Shown here piece by piece: positions 1 through 9,247 of a DNA stretch of 64,000 bases. The stretch covers positions 248,001-312,000 of the forward strand of contig NZ_CANTZW010000002.1 in the NCBI RefSeq assembly GCF_947855115.1, read 5' to 3'. This DNA is from an uncultured Parabacteroides sp. GTDB lineage: Bacteria; Bacteroidota; Bacteroidia; Bacteroidales; Tannerellaceae. A program made the translations under genes and the position numbers. How positions within the stretch are numbered: the first letter of the stretch is position 1; each line of letters opens with the position of its first letter. The notes under the pieces are model-generated. The model searched no databases and was not told the origin of the DNA. It saw nothing but the letters and a program-made list of their open reading frames with translations.

Positions 1-1357
1 GAGTAGGATATTCAAGTTTCTCCAGCTCCGCTATGGCGTTCTTGATATCGCCTAATAACATATCGGCCATATCGCGGCTGAAACCTTGGCGAACTACGAT
101 ACGCATGACCACATAGTTGTCTAGTTTCTTCGGTAATGTATAGGCGGGAACCATCCAGCCGCTTTGTTGCAGTTTGTCTTGCAAGTCATAAAGAGTCCAT
201 TTCGCGTTCTTTGCGTAATCAGGCTTCAAGTACCAAATAAACAATGGATTCACCACCTCGTTGCTGTAATTCACGAACGGAGTCATTTTCCCGATTTCTT
301 GATGGAGGTATTTTGTGATTTCCATGCTGTTGTATTGGACTTGCTTATAACCCTCGAATCCAAGACGGATGAATTGGTAATATTGTCCGAGGATTTGAGC
401 GGCAGGGCGAGAGAAGTTTAAGCCAACCTGAGTGATGTTAGCTCCAAGATAGTTCACGCTGAATGACATTTCTTCCGGTAAGTATTTTTTATCTTTCCAG
501 ACAACCCAGCCTAATCCCGGGTAAACCAAACCGAATTTATGTCCGGATGTACTGATGGAAAGAACCCATTTTAAGCGGAAATCCCATTTTGTCTCCGGGC
601 TTAGGAACGGAAGGATAAAGCCTCCACTGGCGGCATCTACGTGGATAGGTATGTCGTAACCCGTCTTGGCGTTGTATGCGTCGAGCGCTTTATCCATAGC
701 TTCTACGTCGTCGTTCAAACCAGTCCATGTCACGCCTTGGATAGGAACGATGCAAATCGTGTTCTCATCGCACATCTTAAGCGCCTCTTCCGGGTCGAGT
801 GTTGTTTTGTCTAAGGTCAAAGGCACCTCGCGCATTTCGATTTGCCATAGTTGGGCGAACTTTTCCCAAACAACCTGGAAACCGGAAGAGATTACGAAAT
901 TCGGCTTATCGGTGGGCTTACCTTGCGCTTGTCTCTTTTTACGCCAACGCAGCCAAGCGGCCACTCCACCCAACATACAAGCCTCGGAGGAACCGATAGC
1001 CAAAGCTCCGGTCTTCCATTTTTCTTGCTCTGGAGAATTCCAAAGACTCGCCATGATATTAATACATTTGGCGTTCATGACAGCGATTCTCGGATACTCG
1101 GTTTCGTCGATATAGTTGATGTTGATAGCTTCATTCATCAATTTTGTAGCGTATTCATCCATATAAGTGGTAACGAATGTCGCTAGGTTCAATCGAGGCT
1201 GCGTTTGCGCGAAAGTCTCGTCTTTAACCATTTGATAAGCGATCTCCGGTGTTGTAGGACCATCTGGGATCTTATCGACAGGAGAGGGAGTCAACATTAC
1301 TTCCGAACCAAAAATAGCAGTCTTGGCATCGCCATTTCTGAAATTTGAGTCTTTCAT
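1..1357 (-). CDS. gadB: Glutamate decarboxylase, 3' end cut by window edge
   Basis: This PLP enzyme converts glutamate to GABA and CO2 while consuming a cytoplasmic proton, a standard acid-resistance reaction. I translated the minus strand from ATG at 1357-1355 and it stays open to base 1, giving about 452 residues. The family is usually about 465-480, so only the C-terminal tail is missing. The PLP lysine lies in the SGHKFGL motif (K274, equivalent to E. coli GadB K276). HVDAASGG (239-246) supplies the cofactor aspartate, and the N-terminal region around PRLNLATFVTTYMD (54-67) is typical of GadA/B. No antiporter gene is visible here because the downstream side lies outside the window. Identification is firm. 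Confidence 0.95.
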   Translation of the reverse strand, partial: MKDSNFRNGDAKTAIFGSEVMLTPSPVDKIPDGPTTPEIAYQMVKDETFAQTQPRLNLATFVTTYMDEYATKLMNEAININYIDETEYPRIAVMNAKCINIMASLWNSPEQEKWKTGALAIGSSEACMLGGVAAWLRWRKKRQAQGKPTDKPNFVISSGFQVVWEKFAQLWQIEMREVPLTLDKTTLDPEEALKMCDENTICIVPIQGVTWTGLNDDVEAMDKALDAYNAKTGYDIPIHVDAASGGFILPFLSPETKWDFRLKWVLSISTSGHKFGLVYPGLGWVVWKDKKYLPEEMSFSVNYLGANITQVGLNFSRPAAQILGQYYQFIRLGFEGYKQVQYNSMEITKYLHQEIGKMTPFVNYSNEVVNPLFIWYLKPDYAKNAKWTLYDLQDKLQQSGWMVPAYTLPKKLDNYVVMRIVVRQGFSRDMADMLLGDIKNAIAELEKLEYPT

Positions 1358-1580
1358 TTTTCTTTAGTTTTTATTGTTAATAAAATGATTTGAATCAATG
1401 GAATTCTGTTTCCATTGAGCGTTTATGCCAAAACAGATTGTTGATAGGAAAGTTTAGGTGATTTACATTATTTGGGGTTTATTAGCGATACGGTTCCTGT
1501 CTTCTTTGAAAGAGCGAAAATGATGAACTTTCGCAAAAAATGTTTGTTTTGATTAGATAAAAACGTAAATTTAAATCTTT

Positions 1581-2807
1581 ATGAGAATACAAACTGGTCG
1601 GGGTACAATTCCCCTTATAACTCTGGTCGGGATATGGTCTATATCTGCGTTAAATGCTTTACCGGGTTTAGCGGTTTCTCCAATATTAGGAAAACTCTCC
1701 GTTATCTTTCCTCATTCCACGGAATTGGATATACAAATGCTTTCCTCGTTGCCTTCATTATTGATAATTCCATTTATTATATTGTCGGGTAAATTAACGG
1801 AGAAGGTGAATGAGATTCGTTTGCTACAATTAGGCTTGGTAATCTTTGCCTTAAGCGGCATTCTGTATTTACTCTCAAATAAGATGTGGCAACTGATAGC
1901 GGTGAGTGCCTTGATGGGAATCGGGTCGGGTTTGATTATTCCATTATCGACAGGGCTGATTTCCCGGTTCTTTATCGGGAAATACCGGACGAAGCAGTTT
2001 GGTTTAAGCTCGGCTATTACAAATTTTACATTGGTATTAGCCACGATATTAACGGGTTATCTGGCAGAGGTGAACTGGCGTTTGCCTTTTGCCGTTTATT
2101 TGTTGCCTTTGATTTCTATCGTGCTTTCGGTGTATTTAAAAAGGAGTATGGAGAATGGGGCGATGGTTGTGTCTGGCGCGGAGGCAAAGGTTCCTTCAGT
2201 TGCGTTTTCCGTTACGGTTCCGGGTAAATATGGGGTGAATATAAAGCATCTGGTACAGCTCATGTGTTTCTATGGATTAGCCACTTATTTGGTGATTATT
2301 GTTAGTTTTAATTTACCGTTTTTGATGAAGGAATATAAATTTACGAGCGGTAATTCGGGATTAATGATTTCATTGTTTTTCTTGGCTATAATGGCTCCCG
2401 GTTTTGTCTTGAATCAAATCATAGCTTTCTTTAAGCAAAAAACAAAGTTTATCAGTTTATCAATAATCGCTTTAGGAATGGTATTGATTTTGGTATCCCA
2501 CACGGAATGGTTGATTGGTTTGGGCTGTATTTTCTCCGGTTTAGGATACGGTGTGATTCAACCAATCATATATGATAAAACGACTCATACCGCTATTCCG
2601 GAGAAAGTAACCTTGGCATTATCTTTCGTGATGGCTATGAATTATTTGGCAATATTACTTTGCCCGTTTATTATAGATTTCTTCCAATCTATGCTTCATG
2701 TCAAGAGCCAACAGTTCGCGTTTATTTTTAACTTGTGTATTACGCTGATCGCTATGGTCTGGGCTTATGTAAAACGAGACTCGTTTCTCTTCGATGATAA
2801 GATATAA
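1581..2807 (+). CDS. MFS transporter, substrate unknown
   Basis: A 408-residue inner-membrane protein with about 12 hydrophobic segments, of the size and layout of the major facilitator superfamily. A charged cytoplasmic loop (SRFFIGKYRTKQF, near residues 130-142) follows helix 4. The central loop (about residues 188-220) is hydrophilic and separates the two six-helix halves. The family usually exports drugs or metabolites by proton antiport, but nothing here fixes the substrate. The start ATG is the first in frame, and it follows an AT-rich leader after the divergent glutamate decarboxylase. The next gene begins only about 25 bases downstream, so the two transporter genes are probably cotranscribed. 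Confidence 0.8.
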   Translation: MRIQTGRGTIPLITLVGIWSISALNALPGLAVSPILGKLSVIFPHSTELDIQMLSSLPSLLIIPFIILSGKLTEKVNEIRLLQLGLVIFALSGILYLLSNKMWQLIAVSALMGIGSGLIIPLSTGLISRFFIGKYRTKQFGLSSAITNFTLVLATILTGYLAEVNWRLPFAVYLLPLISIVLSVYLKRSMENGAMVVSGAEAKVPSVAFSVTVPGKYGVNIKHLVQLMCFYGLATYLVIIVSFNLPFLMKEYKFTSGNSGLMISLFFLAIMAPGFVLNQIIAFFKQKTKFISLSIIALGMVLILVSHTEWLIGLGCIFSGLGYGVIQPIIYDKTTHTAIPEKVTLALSFVMAMNYLAILLCPFIIDFFQSMLHVKSQQFAFIFNLCITLIAMVWAYVKRDSFLFDDKI

Positions 2808-2832
2808 TTTACGAATATAAAAACGAAAGACA

Positions 2833-3741
2833 GTGAAAAATAAGAAAACAGAGGCTAATATTAGCATGGTGATCTCGAAAACTTTCAGCGGATTGAATAT
2901 GAACGCCTTGAAGTACCTGCTTCCCGTATGGATAAGTCCTTTGACAGGCGCTTCTTTTCGGTGTGTATTTGCGGCTATGGCTTTTTGGCTGATCGGCTGG
3001 TTTATGAAACCTGAGGTTTCCACGACAAAAGATAAGGTGTGGTTATTTTTGCTGGGAGCTATCGGTATCTATGGTTTTATGTTTCTTTACTTAGTAGGGC
3101 TTAGTAAGACCACGCCGGTTTCAAGTTCTATCTTCACAAGCCTACAGCCTATCTGGGTCTTTTTAATTATGGTATTCTTTTATAAGGAAAAAGTAACCCG
3201 GATGAAAATATTGGGTATCTTGATCGGTTTATCCGGAGCCTTGGTCTGTATCCTGACGCAGCAAACGAATGATCTGGCGGCAGACGCTTTTAATGGAAAT
3301 ATGTTATGTTTGGCTAGCTCCCTGTTTTATGCCGTATATCTGGTTTTAAGCCAACGGATTTTACAAAAAGTCGGTACGATGACGATGCTTCGGTATACTT
3401 TCACCGGTGCCGCTTTTTCCAGCCTGCTGGTTTTGCTGATAGATGGCTTTCATGCTCCTCTATTCTCGGGATCGTTTCATTGGTGGCCTTTTACCATATT
3501 AATATTTGTTCTTATTTTCCCTACAGTGATCAGTTATCTGTTGATTCCAATTGGCTTGAAATACCTGAAAACTACGTTGGTCGCTATTTATGGATACTTG
3601 ATCTTGATCGTGGCAACGATCACTTCTTTGTTGATTGGGCAAGACCGTTTCAGTTGGCCGCAGATGTTCGCCATTATCTGTATTTGTATTGGAGTCTATT
3701 TGGTCGAGATAGCGGAAAGAAAAGAGAAAAAGAAAATTTAA
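2833..3741 (+). CDS. EamA/DMT-family transporter (GTG start)
   Basis: A 302-residue membrane protein with about ten hydrophobic segments arranged as two EamA repeats (roughly residues 10-140 and 155-295). This is the drug/metabolite transporter architecture seen in YdcZ/RhaT-like exporters. The end of repeat one reads LGILIGLSGALVCI, and repeat two closes with a similar ICIGVYLVEIAER, as expected from internal duplication. The best start is GTG at 2833. An in-frame ATG at 2866 (residue 12) is the alternative and would still keep the first helix. It follows the MFS gene closely on the same strand. The substrate cannot be read from the sequence. Confidence 0.8.
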   Translation: MKNKKTEANISMVISKTFSGLNMNALKYLLPVWISPLTGASFRCVFAAMAFWLIGWFMKPEVSTTKDKVWLFLLGAIGIYGFMFLYLVGLSKTTPVSSSIFTSLQPIWVFLIMVFFYKEKVTRMKILGILIGLSGALVCILTQQTNDLAADAFNGNMLCLASSLFYAVYLVLSQRILQKVGTMTMLRYTFTGAAFSSLLVLLIDGFHAPLFSGSFHWWPFTILIFVLIFPTVISYLLIPIGLKYLKTTLVAIYGYLILIVATITSLLIGQDRFSWPQMFAIICICIGVYLVEIAERKEKKKI

Positions 3742-3774
3742 CTTGTTAAATATAAATTATTAAATTGTTGTGTT

Positions 3775-3927
3775 ATGAATAAAAGACAGGAAAAGAAAAC
3801 ATGGAGCTCTCAACTTGCGATTGAGAATCCGGCGAATGACAGGATCGCCATTATTTACTCCGTGAGAGTTGATAATGTACGTGTCATAGAAAAAACTCGT
3901 AATTCAAGAAAAGATAAGCTTCGCTGA
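3775..3927 (+). CDS. Small hypothetical protein, 50 aa
   Basis: A short ORF starts at ATG 3775 and stops at TGA 3925-3927. The product is very basic (starts MNKRQEKKTW, ends RNSRKDKLR) with a short beta-like core (DRIAIIYSVRVDNVRVIEK). It has no signal peptide or membrane segment. It sits 33 bases after the EamA transporter and just before a strong hairpin, so it could be the last gene of that transcript. I do not recognise the family. The strand-like core and lysine-rich ends look like a translated protein, but at this length chance cannot be excluded. Confidence 0.45.
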   Translation: MNKRQEKKTWSSQLAIENPANDRIAIIYSVRVDNVRVIEKTRNSRKDKLR

Positions 3928-3929
3928 CA

Positions 3930-3979
3930 ATAATCACCCCCTATTCTATAAATATAAGGCATGAATAGGGGATGATTAT
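3930..3979. terminator. Bidirectional terminator hairpin
   Basis: Two 17-base arms (3930-3946 and 3963-3979) pair with a single G-T mismatch around a 16-base loop. The hairpin lies between the convergent small ORF and the acetyltransferase gene, where it can end transcripts from both sides. Confidence 0.75.
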
Positions 3980-4486
3980 CTATTTATTCTCCACTTCCAT
4001 GCCCATGATATAATCATTCATAAAGTAACCGTTTCCTATATGATGGTCGCGTGTGCCTATTTCCCGTAACCCCATATGTTTATAGAAGCCTACGGCAGGA
4101 TTGTAGCGGTTTACATATAATTCTATTGTGAAAGATCCGGGATGTATCTCTTTCAAATAGTTTATACCCTGTTCAATGATGAAGCGTCCGATTCCTGTCC
4201 CGTGTAATTCTGGGAGGGAATAGATCTTTTGGAAATTATAGGTGTTTTCTCCTGTTTTTTCGATGGATAAATAACCCGCTGGCATGTTGTCTGCCGATAC
4301 GATGAAATATTGATGATGTAACTCTTCCATTTGTTTCAGGATATTATCGGGAGCGTACATCATCTCAAACATATAATCCAGTTGTTCTTTAGAAAGTATC
4401 TTCTCGTATGTGTGTCCCCAAATGCGTGAGGCAAGATCATGGATTAGAGAACGATCGTCAATAGTAGCTTTTCTGAATGTAAACAT
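3980..4486 (-). CDS. GNAT-family N-acetyltransferase
   Basis: A 168-residue GNAT protein that would move acetyl from acetyl-CoA to an amine of unknown identity. It starts MFTFRKATIDDRSLI, the usual first strand and helix of the fold. The acetyl-CoA loop is the ELHGTGIGRFII segment (Q/RxxGxG/A type), followed by a NPAVGFYKHMGL motif typical of the last strand. I chose ATG 4486 over the in-frame ATG at 4531 because a perfect TATCTTTG promoter element lies between them (4509-4516). A start at 4531 would lie upstream of the transcript. The gene is monocistronic and ends at the shared hairpin. Confidence 0.85.
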   Translation of the reverse strand: MFTFRKATIDDRSLIHDLASRIWGHTYEKILSKEQLDYMFEMMYAPDNILKQMEELHHQYFIVSADNMPAGYLSIEKTGENTYNFQKIYSLPELHGTGIGRFIIEQGINYLKEIHPGSFTIELYVNRYNPAVGFYKHMGLREIGTRDHHIGNGYFMNDYIMGMEVENK

Positions 4487-4508
4487 GTTAATTTTATATT
4501 TTGACCTA

Positions 4509-4516
4509 CAAAGATA
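4509..4516 (-). promoter_or_regulatory. Bacteroidetes -7 promoter element for the acetyltransferase
   Basis: The minus strand reads TATCTTTG, a perfect match to the TAnnTTTG -7 consensus, 23 bases upstream of the chosen start codon. It decides the start of the GNAT gene. Confidence 0.7.
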
Positions 4517-4629
4517 CAAATAGACGAACAAAAATGCAATATCGGTGAACGTAAATAAAAATTTAATAGACCGATGTTATTTTTTAGATTGATTTTACAA
4601 TTATTTTCATGTTAATCCGCGAAAAATAA

Positions 4630-4637
4630 TAACTTTG
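4630..4637 (+). promoter_or_regulatory. -7 promoter element of the V-ATPase operon
   Basis: TAACTTTG matches the TAnnTTTG consensus and lies 45 bases before the first V-ATPase gene. The -33 region is weak (a TTTTC about 21 bases upstream), so position-level confidence is moderate. Confidence 0.6.
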
Positions 4638-4682
4638 TGAGCAATTACTATTGAAAAATACAATTCAAATACATAATAGGAA

Positions 4683-5273
4683 ATGGATACAAAGATTCAG
4701 GAACTAACAGACAAAATCTACAAGGAAGGTGTAGAGAGGGGGAACGAGGAAGCCGGGCGTATAATATCCGAGGCCAATGCCCAGAAGGATACGATTCTTA
4801 AAGATGCGGAAGCGGAAGCGAGACGTATTATCGCTGCTGCTGAGAAACAAGCTGCCGAGTTGAAGAAAAATACGGAGGCTGAATTGAAATTGTTCGCGAC
4901 CCAGTCTGTCGAGGCATTAAAGAGCGAGGTGGCAAACCTTATCACCGGAGATATCGCTAGTTCGAATGTGAAAGCGGCGTTGATGGATCCCGCTTATATG
5001 CAGAAAGTGATCCTCGAGCTTGTGAAGAGCTGGCCCGCTAATGAGTTCCTGACTATCCAAGCTTCTGATGCCGATGGCCTTAAGGCATATTTTGAGGCCA
5101 ATGCCAAAGGTTTGCTAGCGAAAGGATATAAGATCGAGAAGGTAAGCGGAAAGAAAGCTTCTTTCTCCATTGTCCCGGAGGACGGATCTTATAAGGTGAC
5201 ATTTGGCGAAGACGAGTTCGTCGAGTTCTTTAAAGAGTTCTTGCGTCCGCAATTAGTAGAAATGCTGTTCTGA
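4683..5273 (+). CDS. atpE: V-type ATPase subunit E
   Basis: This is the peripheral-stalk subunit of the V/A-type rotary ATPase. The 196-residue product has a long charged, alanine- and glutamate-rich helix over residues 1-85 (DAEAEARRIIAAAEKQAAELKK region), as expected for the stalk coiled coil. A compact alpha/beta C-terminal domain that caps the catalytic head follows. Length and layout match bacterial NtpE. It opens a seven-gene operon and is separated from the next gene by one base. The symbol atpE is ambiguous with the F-type c subunit; ntpE is the alternative name. Confidence 0.88.
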   Translation: MDTKIQELTDKIYKEGVERGNEEAGRIISEANAQKDTILKDAEAEARRIIAAAEKQAAELKKNTEAELKLFATQSVEALKSEVANLITGDIASSNVKAALMDPAYMQKVILELVKSWPANEFLTIQASDADGLKAYFEANAKGLLAKGYKIEKVSGKKASFSIVPEDGSYKVTFGEDEFVEFFKEFLRPQLVEMLF

Positions 5274-5274
5274 T

Positions 5275-6153
5275 ATGAGTAAGTATTACTACTTAATCTC
5301 CGGACTTCCTAATATAGCGTTAGATGATAGCAAACTTGCCTATTCCGTCTGCGAATTCCGGACAGAGATAGAGGATATGTTATCTTCTAAAGATAAAAAG
5401 TTGATTGATTTATTTTATTTGAAATATGATAATATAAATCTGTTGGCCCACGCTAAAAGACCGGACTCTGATCCGGATCAGAGAGGAAGAATAACGTATG
5501 ATGAGTTCAATACTTTATATAAAGCGTTGAAGGATGAGGTGAAAATTCCCAAAAATGATAATCTCCCGCCATATTTCGTGGAATTCTTTAAACTGTATTT
5601 AGCCGAAGAGGCTAAGGACACCAAAAATGAGAAAGAATATATATCATGGGAAGACCGCTTGGCTGCGTTATATTATGAATATGCCATGAAATGCGGGAAT
5701 AAGTTCGTGGCCGACTGGTTCGAGCTTAACCTGAATATCAACAATGTTCTTACTGCTATCACTTGCCGTAAATATGGATTTGATAAGGCCGATTATATCG
5801 TGGGGCATAATGAGATAGCGGAAAATATCCGTACATCGAACGCCCGTGATTTCGGCTTGGGCGATTCCGTGGAATATTTGCCCGAGTTGCAACGCATCGC
5901 CGAAGAGACCGATCTGATAGTTCGTGAGAAGAAAATCGATCTTTTGAAATGGAAATGGCTTGACGATAATACCTTCTTCAAGACGTTTGATATAGAGAGT
6001 GTATTCGCTTATTTGTTGAAATTGGAGATGATAGAGCGCTGGGTAACCTTGGATAAGGCGAGAGGCGAGAAGACTTTCCGGGAATTGGTAGGCGCCATGA
6101 AGATGGGTAGTGAGAATGCGTTGGAAGAATTTAAAAGAAACAATATAAAATAA
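5275..6153 (+). CDS. DUF2764 protein of the V-type ATPase operon
   Basis: The 292-residue soluble protein begins MSKYYYLISGLPNI, the hallmark start of the DUF2764 family found in Bacteroidetes and related V-ATPase operons. It is mostly helical and acidic, with a tail of charged helices (EKTFRELVGAMKMGSENALEEFKR, split across residues 265-288). The operon contains no other candidate for the central-stalk subunit C (NtpC, the d subunit that joins rotor to K ring). By position and helical content this protein is the natural substitute. That role is an inference; family membership is the firmer claim. It lies between subunits E and A with gaps of one and three bases. Confidence 0.8.
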   Translation: MSKYYYLISGLPNIALDDSKLAYSVCEFRTEIEDMLSSKDKKLIDLFYLKYDNINLLAHAKRPDSDPDQRGRITYDEFNTLYKALKDEVKIPKNDNLPPYFVEFFKLYLAEEAKDTKNEKEYISWEDRLAALYYEYAMKCGNKFVADWFELNLNINNVLTAITCRKYGFDKADYIVGHNEIAENIRTSNARDFGLGDSVEYLPELQRIAEETDLIVREKKIDLLKWKWLDDNTFFKTFDIESVFAYLLKLEMIERWVTLDKARGEKTFRELVGAMKMGSENALEEFKRNNIK

Positions 6154-6156
6154 ATT

Positions 6157-7914
6157 ATGGCTACGAAAGGAATTGTAAAGGGAATCGTATCCAACCTGGT
6201 AACCGTAGAGGTGGATGGTCCGGTTTCTCAGAATGAGATCTGTTACATTTCTGTCGGAGGCGTGAAGCTGATGTCGGAAGTAATCAAGGTGATAGGTAAG
6301 AATGCCTTTGTACAAGTATTTGAGAGTACACGTGGTATGCGTGTAGGCGACGAGGCCGAATTCCAGGGACATATGTTGGAAGTTACGCTGGGCCCGGGTA
6401 TGTTGTCCCGCAACTATGACGGTTTGCAGAACGACTTGGACAAGATGGAAGGTGTATTCTTGAAACGTGGCGATTATACGTTTGCGTTGGATAATGATAA
6501 GAAGTGGGATTTCAAGCCTCTGGCTAAAGCGGGCGATACCGTGAGCGCCGGTGATTGGCTGGGAGAGGTGGACGAGAATTTCCAACCTCACAAGATTATG
6601 GTCCCCTTCACTTTCGAAGGTACTTATACCGTGAAATCGGTTGCCGCTGCCGGACAATATACGATCCATGATACGATGGCTGTCCTTACGGACGAGAATG
6701 GTACGGACGTAAACGTGACGATGATCCAGAAATGGCCGGTGAAGAAGGCTATCACTTGCTATAAGGAGAAGCCTCGCCCATTCAAATTGCTGGAGACGGG
6801 TGTTCGTACGATCGATACCGTGAACCCGATCGTTGAGGGGGGCACCGGATTTATCCCGGGACCGTTCGGTACGGGTAAGACGGTGCTCCAGCACGCTATC
6901 TCTAAACAAGCGGAGGCGGATATCGTGATTATCGCCGCTTGCGGTGAGCGTGCGAATGAGGTCGTGGAGGTATTCACGGAGTTCCCGGAATTGGTAGACC
7001 CGCATACGGGACGTAAATTGATGGAACGTACGATTATTATCGCCAATACATCCAACATGCCGGTTGCCGCTCGTGAGGCATCCGTATATACGGCGATGAC
7101 TATCGCTGAGTATTATCGTAGCATGGGCTTGAAGGTTCTGTTGATGGCCGACTCTACTTCTCGCTGGGCGCAGGCTTTGCGCGAGATGTCCAACCGTTTG
7201 GAGGAGTTGCCCGGACCGGATGCCTTCCCGATGGACTTGTCCGCTATCGTGGCGAACTTCTACGCTCGTGCGGGATTCGTTCATTTAAAGAATGGCGCTA
7301 CAGGTTCTGTAACCTTTATCGGTACGGTATCACCGGCGGGTGGTAACTTGAAGGAGCCGGTAACCGAGAATACGAAGAAGGTGGCCCGCTGTTTCTATGC
7401 CTTGGAGCAGGAACGTGCCGACCGTAAGCGTTATCCGGCCGTAAACCCGATCGAGAGTTATTCCAAATATATCGAGTATCCTGAGTTTCAGGAATACATC
7501 GCTAAACATATCTCCCCGGAATGGATCGAGAAAGTGAACGAGATCAAGACCCGTATGTTGCGTGGTAAGGAGATCTCCGAGCAGATCAATATCTTGGGTG
7601 ATGATGGTGTGCCTGTGGAGTATCACGTTACATTCTGGAAGTCTGAGTTGATCGACTTCGTGATCTTGCAACAGGACGCTTTTGATGCCATCGACGCGGT
7701 TACTCCGTTGCAACGCCAGGAATTCATGCTGGATAGGGTCGTGAATGTTTGCCGTTCGGAGTTTAAGTTTGACAGCTTCCTTGAGGTTATGGATTACTTC
7801 AAGAAGATGATCAATATCTTTAAGCAGATGAACTATTCGGAATATGAGAGTGACCAATTCAAGAAGTTTAATACGGAACTGGATGAACTTTTGAAGGAGA
7901 GAATCGAAAATTAA
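6157..7914 (+). CDS. atpA: V-type ATPase catalytic subunit A
   Basis: This is the catalytic nucleotide-binding subunit of the V1/A1 head, 585 residues, which is the usual size. It has the A-subunit N-terminal barrel, then the extra non-homologous region (about 110-190) that distinguishes A from F-type beta. The Walker A motif GPFGTGKT is at residues 235-242 and GERANE at about 263-268 supplies the catalytic glutamate. LLMADSTSRWAQALRE lies in the Walker B and arginine region, and a helical C-terminal domain ends the protein. It follows DUF2764 by three bases and precedes subunit B by seven. The alternative symbol is ntpA. Identification is certain. Confidence 0.97.
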   Translation: MATKGIVKGIVSNLVTVEVDGPVSQNEICYISVGGVKLMSEVIKVIGKNAFVQVFESTRGMRVGDEAEFQGHMLEVTLGPGMLSRNYDGLQNDLDKMEGVFLKRGDYTFALDNDKKWDFKPLAKAGDTVSAGDWLGEVDENFQPHKIMVPFTFEGTYTVKSVAAAGQYTIHDTMAVLTDENGTDVNVTMIQKWPVKKAITCYKEKPRPFKLLETGVRTIDTVNPIVEGGTGFIPGPFGTGKTVLQHAISKQAEADIVIIAACGERANEVVEVFTEFPELVDPHTGRKLMERTIIIANTSNMPVAAREASVYTAMTIAEYYRSMGLKVLLMADSTSRWAQALREMSNRLEELPGPDAFPMDLSAIVANFYARAGFVHLKNGATGSVTFIGTVSPAGGNLKEPVTENTKKVARCFYALEQERADRKRYPAVNPIESYSKYIEYPEFQEYIAKHISPEWIEKVNEIKTRMLRGKEISEQINILGDDGVPVEYHVTFWKSELIDFVILQQDAFDAIDAVTPLQRQEFMLDRVVNVCRSEFKFDSFLEVMDYFKKMINIFKQMNYSEYESDQFKKFNTELDELLKERIEN

Positions 7915-7921
7915 AAGAGTT

Positions 7922-9247
7922 ATGGCAACAAAAGCATTTCAAAAAATATATACGAAGATTACCCAGATCACAAAAGCTACCTGTTCGCTGAAAGCGACGG
8001 GAGTAGGGTATGATGAGTTGGCCTCTGTAGACGGAAAGCTGGCTCAGGTGGTAAAGATTATCGGCGACGAGGTTACGTTGCAGGTGTTCTCCGGAACGGA
8101 GGGTATCCGTACGAATGCCGAGGTGGTATTCATGGGAAAGGCTCCTTCTTTGAAAGTGGGCGACCAGTTGGCCGGACGTTTCTTCAACGCTTATGGAGAG
8201 CCTATCGATGGCGGCCCGATACCCGAAGGGCGTGAGGTCGAGATCGGTGGCCCGTCCGTGAACCCGGTACGTCGTAAGCAGCCGTCTGAGTTGATCGCTA
8301 CGGGTATCGCCGGTATCGACTTGAATAATACCTTGGTAACCGGCCAGAAGATCCCGTTCTTCGCTGACCCCGACCAGCCTTTCAACCAAGTTATGGCGAT
8401 GGTAGCCTTGCGTGCGAAGTCGGATAAGATTATCTTGGGTGGTATGGGTATGACGAACGACGACTACTTGTTCTTTAAGAATACATTTAGTAACGCCGGT
8501 GCCCTAGACCGTATCGTTAGTTTTATCAACACGACCGAGGATCCGTCCGTGGAGCGTATCTTGATCCCGGATATGGCGTTGAGCGCCGCTGAGTATTTTG
8601 CCGTGGAGAAGAACGAGAAGGTCTTGGTGTTGCTTACCGATATGACCAACTACGCCGATGCCTTGGCGATCGTATCCAACCGTATGGACCAGATCCCGTC
8701 TAAGGACTCTATGCCGGGTTCCTTGTATTCGGATTTGGCGAAGATTTACGAGAAAGCCGTTCAATTCCCGGCGGGAGGTTCCATCACGATTATCGCCGTG
8801 ACGACCTTGTCGGGTGGTGATATCACGCATGCCGTACCTGATAATACGGGTTATATCACGGAAGGTCAGTTGTATTTGCGTCGTGATAGCGATGTGGGTA
8901 AGGTAATTGTCGATCCGTTCCGGAGCTTGTCTCGTTTGAAACAGTTGGTAACCGGAAAGAAGACCCGTGAGGATCATCCGCAAGTAATGAACGCCGCCGT
9001 GCGTTTGTATGCCGATGCCGCCAACGCTAAGACGAAGTTGGAGAACGGTTTCGATTTGACCGATTATGATAATCGTACTTTGTCTTTTGCCAAGGATTAT
9101 TCTTCTAAGTTGTTGGCTATCGACGTGAACTTGGATACTACCGAGATGCTGGATGTGGCTTGGGGATTGTTCGCCAAATATTTCAGTCCGGAAGAGGTAA
9201 ATATCAAACAAGGATTGGTGGATAAGTACTGGAAAATTGAAAGTTGA
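7922..9247 (+). CDS. atpB: V-type ATPase regulatory subunit B
   Basis: This 441-residue subunit forms the non-catalytic partner of A in the hexameric head. It lacks a Walker A motif (the equivalent loop is GGMGMTNDDYLFF), as B subunits do. It keeps LVLLTDMTNYADALA and the SMPGSLYSDLAKIYEKA segment that provides the arginine-finger neighbourhood. The last codons (KIES, then TGA at 9245-9247) are made from a dispersed AATTGAAA-type repeat that starts at 9235, so the natural C-terminus was probably altered by insertion of that repeat. Alternative symbol ntpB. Confidence 0.96.
   Translation: MATKAFQKIYTKITQITKATCSLKATGVGYDELASVDGKLAQVVKIIGDEVTLQVFSGTEGIRTNAEVVFMGKAPSLKVGDQLAGRFFNAYGEPIDGGPIPEGREVEIGGPSVNPVRRKQPSELIATGIAGIDLNNTLVTGQKIPFFADPDQPFNQVMAMVALRAKSDKIILGGMGMTNDDYLFFKNTFSNAGALDRIVSFINTTEDPSVERILIPDMALSAAEYFAVEKNEKVLVLLTDMTNYADALAIVSNRMDQIPSKDSMPGSLYSDLAKIYEKAVQFPAGGSITIIAVTTLSGGDITHAVPDNTGYITEGQLYLRRDSDVGKVIVDPFRSLSRLKQLVTGKKTREDHPQVMNAAVRLYADAANAKTKLENGFDLTDYDNRTLSFAKDYSSKLLAIDVNLDTTEMLDVAWGLFAKYFSPEEVNIKQGLVDKYWKIES

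Noticed and set aside
666..1186. Overlapping plus-strand frames of 66-149 codons
   Set aside because: They are antisense to glutamate decarboxylase, which has all its conserved motifs.
4487..4531. Upstream ATG extension of the acetyltransferase (15 residues)
   Set aside because: A perfect TATCTTTG promoter lies between this ATG and the normal GNAT start, so the extension would not be transcribed.
5668..7284. A 538-codon open frame on the minus strand
   Set aside because: It lies antisense to the DUF2764 and ATPase A genes, whose motifs are intact. The frame is an artefact of their biased codon use.
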